Assembly: GCA_963971305.1 (NCBI GenBank) | Contig: OZ020307.1 | Span: forward strand, 51,953,702 to 52,017,701 | Direction: 5' to 3' | Length of the DNA: 64,000 bases | Source of the DNA: Arcuatula senhousia | Taxonomy: Eukaryota > Mollusca > Bivalvia > Mytilida > Mytilidae | Made by a program: the position numbers and the translations under genes | In this document: positions 41,470 to 54,229 of the stretch, one piece after another | Layout of the letters: the number at the start of each line of letters is the position of its first letter | Position numbering within the stretch: the stretch's first letter is position 1 | Notes under the pieces: model-generated | Database searches by the model: none | Seen by the model: only the letters and a program-made list of their open reading frames with translations | Told to the model about the DNA's origin: nothing

Positions 41470-41825
41470 ATTTGTATTTTGAAACCACTTGGTCGATAAC
41501 CCCTTCTGGTGAACCAGGGTCCCTGAGGGTAATCACAAGCCTGATCGTCAGACTTGTCTGACGCGAATAAACCAATAAATTTCTAATACTGTCTTCATTG
41601 AATTTTCCTATTTTTAAATTCAAAATTGTTTTAAACACCAGATTTCTTCCCTTTTACTGCACATGGCCGATATCTCCGGTACTGGATTTAGCTTCTCTGT
41701 TCGAACTTTTTGGTTAAGAATACTTTTCGATCAATACTTTTGGTTTTTTGATCTTACAGTGTTTTGATTCAAATGCTGCTGATGAGAGGTTACTCCTCGA
41801 AATATTGATATATAGCATAACCAAA
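41470..41825 (+). mobile_element. Retrozyme-like unit ending in a hammerhead
   Basis: About 350 bp, homologous to the 329-bp spacer and ribozyme at 30250-30577: TTTTGAAACC, GAGGGTAATCACAAGC, GTCTGACGCGAA, AAATTCAAAATTGTTTTAAACACC, GCACATGGCCGATATC, GATCTTACAGTGTTTTGATTC, then the ribozyme. Fragments of the same unit appear at 51880-51960 and 54105-54210. There is no ORF. Unit size and ribozyme boundaries fit the non-coding retrozyme class, moved by some other element's RT. Confidence 0.55.
41773..41818 (+). ncRNA. Hammerhead ribozyme, type I, intact core (family H1)
   Basis: Stem I ATGCTG (41773-41778), core CTGATGA (41779-41785), stem II GAGG-TTACT-CCTC (41786-41798), GAA (41799-41801), stem III ATATTGATAT (41802-41811, 3-4 bp), cleavage-site A at 41812, then stem I partner TAGCAT (41813-41818; one G-T wobble). 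All core bases are canonical and H17 is A, an allowed base. Predicted cleavage is between 41812 and 41813. At least six decayed relatives lie within 16 kb. Confidence 0.8.
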
Positions 41826-42099
41826 TTAACCGTTTTCTTTTTGGTATTTGTATTCTAAATGGAATTAATGGCAAAACGTCTAACTGTTACACGAGTTCCC
41901 CAAGATTGAATTTTTCCTCATTTATTTCATTTCTGGGTTGTCAGCTGTTATCTATAATTAGATGGTGTCTTTAACCGTTCATTTACAGGTTGGATAACAG
42001 AGTTTCTTCCGCGTTGCGTGAATCACATTGCAACACAATTACCGTTTCTGCGTTAGATAATCAATCTAAGCTGCAAGCACTGGGATTTTTCATCGTCAT

Positions 42100-44240
42100 G
42101 TTTTTTGATAATCCTTAATATTGTTTTTCTTAACAATTTGCAACTTAAGGTTTTCCTTATGTCCCTTTAAATCATAAATTTGTTTAGATTGTCAATAGAA
42201 CATGCCGCATAATTTAACCTTAAAAGTTGGAGTTATAATCAATAATAATTTTACTATCTTACACCATTTTTATATAAAATTGAGATGAAATATCTCATTG
42301 TCCTGGTCAGAACGTAAACCTTTTACAAAATCATTATCAAGGCTACAATTTTCAACGGACTTGTTTGAAATATAATTAAGGAAATATTTATCGTCTAACA
42401 TAATCCTGAAAAGAATAAATGAGGTACCAATGTGGTTTTTGAAAGTCGTTAATTCGAGAAGGCCATGGCCAAGCTCATAAAACGAGTTAACACAAAGGAA
42501 GAAAACATATTGAAACATTAAATATTGTGCGTGACCCATCAAACGTCTGAATTTTATAGGTCCGGAGAGTCCAAAACAAATAAATAAAATAAAAAAACGA
42601 CAACAAACCACAGACCAGAGAGCACACACTCAACTAAACTGTTTCTAGCACCAAAGTGATAGTGAAGATGGTCATTAAGTTTCTGCTTGTTGTAACACGA
42701 ACGTTAACCGGAAAATGACTTCATATAAGGTATTACAAATGCAGCATATAAAATTACTAGAAAGGATTTTTAAAAGCAACACGGAATACTAAAATAGTTA
42801 ATTGATATTCAGTGGTTTTTGTGTTTTCGTGTTTTATACATGTATGTTGTCCAGTTTTATTTATTCTGTCATTCTTTTTGTCTCTCCCCACTTGGACTTT
42901 GACATTCGGATGCCCCTTTGGTACCTCTGCTTCTTTCATAGTATTCTAAATAATGGTCAGGCAGTGGATATAGTCCATTTTTTTATATTGAGATGTTTTT
43001 TGGCTTAGACAGTTTTTTTTTCAAAATTTCACGATCAATTGTTTGCAGTTTTTTTCATGTGCAACCAGATCTGTATATTTTGCCTTAATCTTTAATACGT
43101 GCACTTATACTAAGAAAGTCTAGATTTATTTTGATTGAAAGACTTCTCATAACTACAGCTTTTTTTCTTATTATTATATTTTAACTATATAACTATTTCC
43201 TTTCTGAATGACGGCTATTATTATTATGGTGCCAAACAGTTGAAGAAGCTTCAATTACAAGGCTGTTTTCCGGCAAAGAGAACCATTCATTCCGGAATAA
43301 GAGAGAACAATTAGATATCAAAAATGCTTGACAAGTTTCCTGAAAGATTTTTTTTATATTGAAAGCACAATTTTGACTTGCTTTTTGATTTTCAAAACTT
43401 GATGCATATCTACTTATGTGTCACGGAAGCAATGCAGGGAATATGATTCCTACTCATGAACGTGCACTGCTAATTTAGTTCGTAAACAAACAAATTAACA
43501 GCAGCAAGACAAAGAAACAATGTTATTATAAAACATCAAAATATTTTCTTTGATAGAACTCTAAAACATTTGCTTTCAAGGGCGCCTTAGTAGATATCTT
43601 TCAATATTCAAATTTTGTTTACAAGTCATTTGAGTGCAATATTTAGCTTAGAACAAATTTCAGATCATAACAAGGACCCAATATTCCATGATCTAACAAA
43701 ACGCGAAATTAAAACCTCGCGAATGCATTTTGGTACTGAAAACGCAAAATTTAAAGCACGTGAAGTTTAAACCACGCGAAATTATCCCCTTTTAGAGTAT
43801 TGTATTTTTAATCACAGTAAGCATTTAAGACAACTTGCCGTTTTTTGATGAAGGTTGCGTTGCATACACTTACTCCACAAAATCATTATCGTTTATCACT
43901 AGAGATTTAAAAACAATTATAGAATTTCATGTAAATGTATGGATATGATGATAAGGACACAGTATGAGTTTATCATACTTTATTAAAAATATGACTTGTC
44001 ACGCTGCTGGGTTAACTTTTTATAACATATGGTATTTAAAAGAGATATTCTTTGTTGTCTCAAATAGTGTCACATTTGTTCAGTCATGTAGTCCGTTAAA
44101 AATATAATTAACTAAATGTCTTGAGACTCTTTGTACAAGTTAATAAATACAAGGAATTTTAAACTGGGAATTCTTTTCATGATGTTGTTTTTTCTACGAG
44201 TTTGAAAACTTCTGAAATTACGGCGACACATTAATGGTAA
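42100..44240. other. Gene-free stretch
   Basis: AT-rich. Contains dispersed-repeat pieces at 42860-42945, an S fragment at 43190-43280, and a CGCGAA-rich patch at 43690-43790 (AAACGCGAAATTAAAACCTC and similar). No gene seen. Confidence 0.35.
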
Positions 44241-44246
44241 GTGTCT

Positions 44247-44540
44247 AAGGCACGGACCATTTGATTTTCGGGGGGGGGGGGGGGCTGGGATTTTACCTTG
44301 AGCCGGGAAACTTTTTTCGCCCGCTTTGCGGGCCAGATTATTTTTTTCACACACATATTAAGCAAGGAAATTTTGTTGGCAAGATTTTTTTTTTCAATTG
44401 GCAAGATTGAAACCAGATTATTTTTTTTCAACCTAGGTGCTGGCCAGATTATTTTTTTTACAAAAATCAGGGCCAGGAAATTTTTTTTCAAAAAAATCCG
44501 AGCCCCCCCCCCAGAAAATCAAATGGTCCGTGCCTAAGGC
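44247..44540. mobile_element. G-run terminal-inverted-repeat element, copy 3
   Basis: AGGCACGGACCATTTGATTT followed by a 16-G run on the left. On the right, a C run, then AAATCAAATGGTCCGTGCCT. Arms are about 22 bp plus the G/C run. The interior repeats GCCAGATTATTTTTTTCA and AGGAAATTTTTTT lines. The open frames on both strands come from this repetition. Confidence 0.7.
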
Positions 44541-44869
44541 GTAAAATTAATGCTATTTCAAATTCAAATGACAACAAAGTTGAGAAGTATTATCCTATAA
44601 CATGTATAACTTTAATTTAATAGTTGGTCATTGAGACAACGGTGTCGGATCAAAAAGATTAGTACAGAACCTGACATATCGAATAAGTTGTGAAATATAA
44701 ACACAGTATGCAGGTGAAGAAGGTATGTTACAAATTAATAATTTTAAAGTTAAAGTGGTCTCTTTTATTGTGAATTGTTTTACTGAAATGATCACCTGGG
44801 TCAAATTTGAGGTGTAAATTAAAGAATGACGTGTGAATCAATCGATTTGGTGTTTTTTCCCATCTTTAG

Positions 44870-44938
44870 CTCTTGAGGATACATTGAATGATGAAGCGCT
44901 GTTGATGGAGTGGACGGCATCAATATATCTGAAAGGAG
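44870..44938 (+). CDS. Candidate orphan exon
   Basis: Acceptor CATCTTTAG (ends 44869) and donor GGAG|GTGTGA bound a 69-nt open segment, phase 1 at both ends, encoding LEDTLNDEALLMEWTASIYL. Phases would be compatible with a shuffled extracellular-type exon. No domain was recognised and there is no supporting neighbour. Confidence 0.18.
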
Positions 44939-44949
44939 GTGTGATTAAA

Positions 44950-47560
44950 GGACATTGAGTCTTTACGAGTTCTTGAAGAAATTCAGTCTCTTAAAAGTAG
45001 CAGAACAAGTCGGCACAGTTTGTACCCATTGTAATGCCAATTCGTTGTTATAAAATCTCTCATCCAAATGTCACAAATGTGGAAATCAGGCATGCTGCAA
45101 ACTTGGTTTAAAGTGTAAAAATCTTATTTTTCAAATGATTTTTTGGAAAAAAATGTAGATTTATAACCGGAAACAACAGTGTTTCTTTATTTTGAAAAAA
45201 AAACCCTTCTTTAGAAGTTGTTTAGACCCCACTTGAGGTTTTTGTGTGTAAATGTGGTGTACAAAGTTTAAATTATCTTACAAATCTTTTGAGCTTTTAA
45301 AAATACACAAATTACTGATTCCACTACGACATGTACGATAATTGTAAATAGAGTCATAGTATTTCGATTGTGCATTTTGAAAATTTGTAGATAGGTGTTA
45401 CGTTTAGATGGTTGGGTATACAAAAAATTGCAATATCTAAAATAGAAAAACGGGTGTAAACTTGATATTAAGACGGAGATATTTTGTTACTGACATTACC
45501 AGTGTTGTTTATGATCTATTAGGCTGTCAAGGATTTAGAAAACTATCTAGTTGTTGATAATCGTTTTCATTTTATTGGCATTGTCGATTTGTGACGAGTC
45601 CCTTAACGACATGATGTTTATAATACCCCACTAGAATTCAAACACTTTTGTGTAACTTGCTCCAGCTTAGCAGGTTAAACATTATGTGCCCCATTCTGCA
45701 ATGCTATTTCTCCATAGACAAAATGGTGTGGTCGATCCTTTAAAACAAAGTGATACATGCGATACACAAATTATGTAAAAAAATGGATAGTGTTTTACAT
45801 CCAATTTTCTAACTTTGAGATTGAGTTTGTGTATGATTGTGTGACTAAAACAGTGCCAAATTAATTTGAATGGGCAATCTTTATATATCTAGTTATGGAA
45901 AGAATTTGTAAATATAATTATTTGTCACAGTCTTGAAGACTATTAAAGACTTATAATTATTTGGACTTTATAATATATGACTGGTAACAAAAATAACTAT
46001 GCAGACATATTTGCTTGAAATAAACCTCTGCATATATTTTATAAAAGTTCAAAAAAGTGTAAAATAATTGAATTTAAAAAATTGCTTAAGTGCAGTTTGA
46101 TAAACCATAAAGGGACTGACTATTTAACTTGGAGTGGTCTTGGGTTTTTGTTTTGGCCAGAAAAAAAATATTTGTTTTTTAAAGGTTTTGCAACAAAATA
46201 TATTTAGCATTATTTTATGTGGAAGAAATTCTTTTCAGCATATTTTTTCTTCACCTTTGCTGCCAAGTATATTTTTCATAAAAAATCAGATTCAGAATTT
46301 GTTTTTTTAGGAAAGCCACCATTTAAGCTAAATGGCCGGTCCCTAAATATTATTTGTGTTTACAGGGTATTAAATTCGTAATGTATAAAAGAAGCCCCCT
46401 TTAATAGACCAAATCTATATATAATCATTTCCTTTAAAATGGACAGGCTTTGCAATCTTAGAAATAGTCATCAATCAAAAGCAATACAGAGCCATGGCTA
46501 CTAATTATCACTTTTTTTTGTATTCAGACCACATTTCTCTATAATTGTTTCCCTATTCGATTGTCAGTCATTATTAGCATGGCGCCTTAATTGAACCGCT
46601 CATTTAACATTAGTTACAAGGCCTTTTTCCAATCAAATTTAAACAGCTACTGGATATTATCCTTTTGTTAAGAAATAACAATCCATCAGTTCTTCGTTCG
46701 GAAAAATATTTTTTTCCAATTTTTTGTTGTTGGTTTTGGTGTCAAATATAGAGAAATTAATGGTTACAATTTGAATTACCTCGACTTATTACATGATTCT
46801 CAATTAATATGATTAAGGCTCTGCCTTTTTAGCGAGCATCGAAAATCTATATAACTTTTAAAAAATAAATCCATGTGCTCGACCGGCTAAGTGTACAACG
46901 TAAAGAGGGAACTTTAAAAAAAAAAACAATGAAAGCCTGACCCCGCCCAACCCAAATCATATGCACTTGAGAAAGTTGTTGTTAAAATATCTGGGATCAA
47001 TAACTACTTATTAAAAATTCAATTATTTGTGCAAATAATAAATCCTGTAACATTCTGGGACGACATTTAGCGGGGACGAAATTATCCCTTTATGGATTAC
47101 GTGACGTCATTTCCTTGTCAGAGTATTTCGCGCTTCTTCAGCAGACCAAAACAACATTCAGATCCTGTCAGGTTTTGTGAGACTTTCTGAGTATCAATGT
47201 TTTATTTGAAGCATTGGTAACAGAAGGTACATTAAGAAACCTGGCGGAAAAAACGGTAAAGTAAAAATATGATGCAGGATTGAGGAAAGTGAGTGAAACC
47301 CCACCGGATTGGACTTTTCTTCTTTAATTTTCAGGTAAGAACCTTTTATTTATTATAATGAATATGTTTTATTCAGTGAATTTATGAATTTCTTTATGTT
47401 ACTAAATTAGAATTTAAGAAAGTTAAGGTCAGTATCATGCATTTGGTATGACTATTCAATGGGACATTGCCAAAAGCTAGCTCGGTAATTTCCGTAAAAT
47501 CGTTTTTCAACGGAAAAGACCGAATGGTGTTTAAATAAAAATCTGTGTGTAAAAATAAAC
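44950..47560. other. Gene-free stretch
   Basis: AT-rich. 46105-46350 may be a diverged member of the G-run family (AAAGGGACTGACTATTTAAC at left, TAAATGGCCGGTCCCTAAA at right). 46540-46635 is an S fragment. No gene seen. Confidence 0.35.
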
Positions 47561-50500
47561 AAGTGGATGAATGAGGGTTTTATCACTGTTTTTGAATTTC
47601 TATTTTTTTATTTTTACATAACAGATTATGATGTATTTTTTTATAAGCCAAGAGGTTTGGTTGTTTTACTTGCTCCGTGCCTATTATTTTTTTCACTCCG
47701 TAAAAGTAAACCTGTTCCGGTTTTATCGTCAGTATATTTCTGGCACATCTCAAAACATGCACAATGCCGTAGGGTTCGCATCTGCGATGCTCGCTATTAA
47801 ACAAATGACCTCGTTTACCCCGATTCGCATTATTAAATAAAGGCATAAAGGGATTTTTTGTCAAACGAATCTGACATCAAAATACTAGAACTTAATTACA
47901 CCTGCGTTTTCTGAACTCATTGCATAAGTTTCACAATGAGTTCAGTATATATTATTCTTTCAGTCAATTTAGTAAAATTCATACCATGTACTGGATACCC
48001 TTGACCCTTGAAATTGTACTATTTGATTTTATAATGATCTTATTATTTATAGATTACTTTCCAGTAGAAACAAGGAAAACCGTAAACCAACTTTTATTGC
48101 GATCGAAATATTTTCGTCTATTTCGCGATTTACAGAAATTCGCGAAAAGAACTTATCGCTTACTAGATTCATTTTTATAAGTATATGATTGCAAAAATAA
48201 ATAGCGAAATAAAGTAGTCGCAAAATAAGTTGGTTGAAAGGAGATTATGTCCGATTAATAGAAATTTTCTATAAAATGAGCTATGGCGCGTGAGCTCCAT
48301 AGCAACATTTGCAACCATAATCCCAAAATGTGACCTGCTATAATCTCTATTTGTAAGGTGTTTGTCCTGAAAATTGTTGTTGTTTTCTTGCTTTTTTTTG
48401 TTGCTTTTGTCCTAATTCTATCGAGAGTTTATACTTCTGGCCTTGGGAAATGTTTTGGTTTCGTCCTGTTTTTGGATTTTATCACTTATTTACTAACCAC
48501 GGCAGGATGATGCTTATAAATCAATATTCATACTGCTTCATGACATTTTATGAATAGAAATCGTGCGTAATATGTGATTACAGCCCTGATCTTAACTCCA
48601 AGAACTATGAAAAAAGTTCTCTTGGAGACGGAAAAATATTGGAAATAAAATTGTCATAAAAGGTTTCATCCGTAAAACAACTATTTGAAGACTATAACTT
48701 ATATTTTTACAAAGGGTTTTTTTTTAATTCAGAGACAAGACTTCACTTAAAACTTATTTGTACAGTTACTTTTTGTCATATGAGTCGGTTCAGGTCATCA
48801 TTCTCTATAACCTCTGGAGATTTTTGTTTTCAGAAATGTAGGAAAAGCTAAGCGTCCTTCGAAAGAAAAAAAAATTAAAAAAACAATCAACGCAGATGCA
48901 GAAAAATTAAAATATTAAAAGTCAAAAAGTGCAAAGAAAAAATCTGTTAACATGAACGAGAACAAAACGGAGAAACAGGCAACATGAAACACACACAAAA
49001 CAACAATAGAAATCAACAACGCGAAATCGTATGTCGTAACGAGAGTAAACCCTGGTGCCCAGGAAGAGTAAGCAATTCCTGCTTGTTGCCACACTACGGT
49101 CTATTCATTGTTTCAACTACGATAATGGAAAGCAAAGCAAAACGTTATGACAAACCAACATCTTTACTCATATATGAGATAACAATAAAGGATGTAAATG
49201 GATAGCAACATAACCATAAAATGAAAACTTTCTCATAAAATGATAAAGTAAGCAAAGATAAAGTATTCGTTACCATTTTGAGAGTATTGTTTTCTTCAGG
49301 GTTACCTTTAGTTCCACCTAGCTCAAAAACGAAAACAAGCAAGCTAACGTCCAAACAAAACATAGCACAAATCTTTTATGTTGTTGGTCAGTTTTGTACT
49401 ACGGATTTATAAATGTTTGTTATTTTACTCCTTTTTGTCGTCTATACCAAATAATGGGAACAAAATTGAGAAAAAAACTATTGTTTGTTAATATTCTGAA
49501 TCATAGTTAGCTTTAATTTTTTTAGATTATTATAGGACATTTTTGTTATATCCCCTCAAAAACCTTTTAACATGCACTTAAAAAAAAGACCTCGATATTC
49601 AAAAACAACGGTTTGTAGTGGTCCTGATATCCCCGCCATCGGACTTGTCAAATACGTATTTACACAAGAAAATTTCGATATTTTTCGAATATATAAATTC
49701 TAATTCGAATGCCCCATTGGTGCCTCTTTGCTTCTTTCAAAATTGTGTAAAGCAACTAAAGATTTTTTCTTTGCATTGCACTTGTTGATAAACTTAGTGC
49801 CGAATTTTGACTTCCGTTTTCGAAATTTTAAGGCACGAATAACTTTTTCAGTACTATTGGCTATCGATATTTCATTTCAAAATATAAGATAAACAAATAA
49901 TAATATTAGATATTGCTTCACCAACATGACTTAAGTTTCAAACAACTAAAAGAAGTAAAGGTGTACCAAAGGGGCAAACAACATCTTAAAACCGAAAAGA
50001 CAAAGACAAAATCGGTAGACAAAAAATCATCATAACTAAACAAACCATAAAACAACAACACACACACACAAATGCACCCCCCACACACAACCGCATTCAG
50101 AACCGTGAACTCAAGTCGAAACGAGAGTGAACTCAGGTGCTTCAGAAGAGTAGCACACCCGTCATAGTTTAATAATATATTTTATTGCAAAAAAAAAATA
50201 GCAAATGGATTGGACGTTAAGTTATACCATCTTATCTATTGCCCTCTCCATGAATATACAATATAGAAATTTGACAACGACATGCAGTGAACATAAATAA
50301 CAAAACATTTTTTTTAGTTTCTATTTTTTTTCCCTTTTGGTCCCCTTATTGCTAAACAGAAAAGATGGAGCAAGGAAAAATTGTATCCTCCATTTTGTAT
50401 CCAATATATAACCAAAATTGTTGTATTGATATTTTTTTAATATAAGTGGCATTATTTTAAATCCTCTCTGCTTATCAACGGTTAAGTAAGAGTTTTCTGG

Positions 50501-52250
50501 TTTTCTTTGGACCCCAATTAATTTATGTCAATTTCAAGATTAGGCCTTTTTCTAAATTCTTACAGTGTAATAAATAATTTTTCATAGTTTTGAACTCTTA
50601 CTTAGTCTTAATTTACCTCTATAACGGATATGTAAAATGATCAAAATATCAGGACCCACAGGATTGATATTTATGTGGGAGCCACTACTCTTGGAAAATA
50701 TATACTTCAGCTAGGGTTCTTAAATAACCATCATCTGGAAATGTAACCCGCTGAATTTTCATTAGTTTTTTTATAATTTGTAAGGTGCATTTCTGTAAGG
50801 TTTTGACCAATCACAACTTGTTTCCTTACAATTAGGTAATTTTTATACACAATTGAAGTAAGTATAGTCGATGACATTGTAATTTAACGCACTCGGTTGG
50901 GAGTCTCGAATATTTGTTAAGGTTTCTAAAAGCCTTTTGGTAGTTTAACTGATTGATCATTACATAGCCATTCATGTTATTTTATATTTCAAAGGAAGTC
51001 GTTTTTCTTTTAACAAAGATAATAAGGAAATATTTAACAAATCCATTGTGAATTATAATCAACACAATGCACAAAGTCACATTGGCAAAAAAGATTTAAA
51101 AATAGATGTAAAAGGTTGTTTCCTCTCATGGTTTGAATAAAATATGTTTTAGTCAGTTTGAATATGTTTTATGAGAAATGATATAAATTGCAATATGTCA
51201 AGTTTCATAAAGTTAATAATTAGCCATTTAACATGTTAAAGTTACCGATTAGTTATACACTGGTAAGTTTGTTCACAGCTCTTGAAGTCAACCAATGAAA
51301 TGCGATTTTCATTAGAAATGGGGTTTTTGCATTAAAAAAATCTACCTAGGCTACAAGGCTAAAGAAAATCTGATTCTATGACATTATAATACTTAGCTGT
51401 AAACATGCATATAATTAATTAAAGTAAAAGCATATAAAATTTGAACATATAAAAATACGAACATATAAAAATATCAACATATTACAATAAAAACATATAA
51501 AAGCATAGACATGTAAAACATAAACATAGAATAAATACAAACATAAACATAAAAATATATTTTTTGTAAAATCTTTTGCTTTTGTAACTTTTTGTTCTAT
51601 CTCTAGAATTATGCGTCATTGAGACATTTCTTTTTTTTTGTTTTTGTTACTATATTTATTAACTAAGCATAAATCAAATCCAATTGTCAATTTGCATCAC
51701 AAAATTGTTTATTTAGGTATGATGAAGGTTATAAATCAATACCTTTACTGCTTTGTGACATTTTATGGATATAAATCGTATGTAGTAAATGGTTATAGCT
51801 CTGATCCAAACTCTTAGAGTTATGAAAACTCCCAATACGGAAAAAATATTGGGAATAGAATAATTGTTAAAACAGTTTCCCCTGGGTTGATATTCGCTGT
51901 TGATGATCTCCGAGAGTAACTTAAAGCCTGGTCGTCAGCTTGTCTGACACAAATTAAACTATAGTATAAAAGATGGGTTGCGAAAAGGCCCATTTTCCGC
52001 CCACCATTGAAGGCAAAAGTAAAATTATGTAACTTTTATCACAAAACGGAAGATAAGGAGATGTGGAATAAGTGCACACGACACAACCTACAATTTAACG
52101 ACTATTTAAAAAAAATCTTTTATAAAACGCTCATGAAACTGTAAAAAAAATGAGTAATTATTCTATGCTTTTCGTATTTTTAAAAAAAATTCTTATTGTA
52201 TAATTTGATTTAAATCACAATTATAACAAATTTTCAGGAAGTAAAGTTTA
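47561..52250. other. Gene-free stretch
   Basis: AT-rich. Contains dispersed-repeat fragments at 48990-49110 and 50050-50175, a CGCGAAA-rich patch at 48090-48230, and short (AACATATAAAAATA)-type repeats at 51430-51560. The pair 48500-48650 and 51720-51870 is a diverged duplication (AATCGT, GTGATTACAGCCCTGATC / GGTTATAGCTCTGATCC, GGAAAAAATATTGGGAATA). Confidence 0.4.
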
Positions 52251-52253
52251 CCA

Positions 52254-52295
52254 CGCCTGACGCATATTTCGTCTCATTAACCCTCACTAGAGGCG
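52254..52295 (-). ncRNA. Decayed hammerhead motif (family H2)
   Basis: Minus strand: CGCCT, CTAGTGA in place of CTGATGA, GAAATATGCGTC, then AGGCG. Stem I and the cleavage-site C survive but the catalytic core is rearranged. Confidence 0.5.
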
Positions 52296-52299
52296 CTCT

Positions 52300-54225
52300 T
52301 ACCAAAGCTTGAACATGCCAAACACTATATGAATATGCAAAGCATAACAATCAAACTAAAAAAGTCAAACTTGGGAACAAAAACGTGACTATGATCAATC
52401 TATACTCTTGAGGGCTAAGGATTTTATCAATTATAAAATTTAAACGCATTTTAGTTTCATAGATTTGGTTTGATCTTGAACACAAAAATATAAAGGAAGC
52501 GAAGGTGGAAGTGGGTGGGAAACTATGTAAGCTTATACCATCATTAAATTATATAAATGCATACACCTCAAGCACGGGGATACGTTCTACTGCACACAGC
52601 ACAGCACACTAGACAAACTCTGAAAAAATAGATAATGATATATGGAATAAGTGTACAAATGTCTTGCTTGAAAGATTAATATTTTATTTGTTAGAAAATA
52701 CGTCTGAAGGATAAAACGTTATTTCATTTCTTAGAAAATGGTGCTTGAAAGTAACCATTCCAAATGATTTTAGCATTGTGCCTATGGGAATGTGATCAAA
52801 TTGAGTGAAAAATATCCTTCCCGGAAGTAAAGTCTTGCACGTGGATCATGCTCCATAATTTGTCAAAAAACTTGAATTACCACTAAACATTTTTGTGAAA
52901 CTTAATTTTTTGCAAAATTAATTGTCTGGAACTTTGTTGTCATTTAAATTTAAAGCTGGTTCGGCGTGCAAGACTTACTGAAAAATTAAAATCTCGAATT
53001 TTAAGCTCGTAGTCATTAGTTATAAAATATTCTAAACCTCTTCGTTTTCTTCGTTTTAAGATTATCGTAAGTTTAAATTCAAACTTGATTGTTGTTTTAA
53101 GTAATGTATATATATAAGGAACCTTTGGCAGAATTGATAAACTCTGTCTTTAAGTTTATTAGCAAAAAAAATCACTTTATGAATGTCTTCCTTGAAATTT
53201 TCTTATATTAAAGATGCAATTTTCTTTCAAAATGGGTCAATTTTGAACAAGATTTTCCATCTTAGGCTTATGAAACATTATTCAAGAGTATTCTTTTATA
53301 GGGTACAAGCATTTGGGTATAAAATAAGATATAGAGGGACAGGAGTTGAAATACTTTTTATCTTTCGCCCTTAGATGGGTCAAACTAGGGACATATCGCA
53401 GCCCATCCTTTCAAATTCGTTTAATGTGTAACACATGAACTCAACCTTCCTGGTTACTTAAATGAATTTACTGCACAACTTCAATTTTTCCTTTTGCAAC
53501 TTTTCCGTTGCTGAACCCTGGATCTTTTGCCAGAAACACAATTGTACAACAAAATTATCAACTTGGCCTAACCACTTTTCTTTTGCACAACAAAGACGAT
53601 TTTCAGGATGACTTTTACTTTTGACTAGCTGGGTGTTTTCAGTTTAACAGCCTGACTCCAACTGAAGTGCAAGACGTCAGTTACAACATTAAAAACATAG
53701 ATTACAATAGAATTTGACAATAGATTGATTAAAGATACAAATAGCACTAAATTGACAAAAGAGGATTATAGACTTTTTCACGTTTGAACAAGACCGGATA
53801 CGAAACAAGAAATTACTTAAAATGTCTCAATCAAAATAAAGCGACTAACGGATTAAATAAATGATAAAACGACACCTACGATTAGTAAGAATTTTGGAAG
53901 ATATTCCTTTAAAACGTTTTCACACTTTTTAATGAGAAAATAATTTGTAAATGATAAAATTAAAATAATTGACTTTTCGATTAATTGCAAAATACTCAAT
54001 AAAGTTTATAACAAAATCATAACAAATTATAAAGACCAAATTAATTTCACTGTAGTTTATAAGGTCTATAAATTTAATTTAATTTTGAAAGTTCAAAGAT
54101 TCCACTGTCAGGTTTCTGCTCTTGTACTTCACATAGTCGATGACTTCGATGATTGACTGGATTTGGTTTCCTTTTCAAACGAAATAGATAATAATGCTTT
54201 TCAGCCTTTTTATTTTTACCTAACA
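52300..54225. other. Gene-free stretch
   Basis: AT-rich. A TTGTCTGGAACTTTGTTGTC segment at 52921-52942 matches the sequence downstream of the hammerhead at 23999. 54105-54210 is a retrozyme-like fragment. Confidence 0.35.
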
Positions 54226-54229
54226 CAAG

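Larger units (their letters stand above)
41200..42090. repeat. S block, copy 4 (split by a retrozyme-like insertion)
   Basis: AAATGTAGCAAAGAAACCC, AGAGTTACCAAAC at the left. From about 41860 it resumes with GTCTAACTGTTACACGAG, TTTATTTCATTTCTGG, GATGGTGTCTTTAACCGTTC. The interval of about 41470-41825 is related to 30250-30577. Confidence 0.5.

Noticed and set aside
47772..47784. Hairpin GCATC-TGC-GATGC near CTCGCTATTAA, considered as another element end
   Set aside because: No inverted subterminal motif or second end was found. A 5-bp stem is weak.
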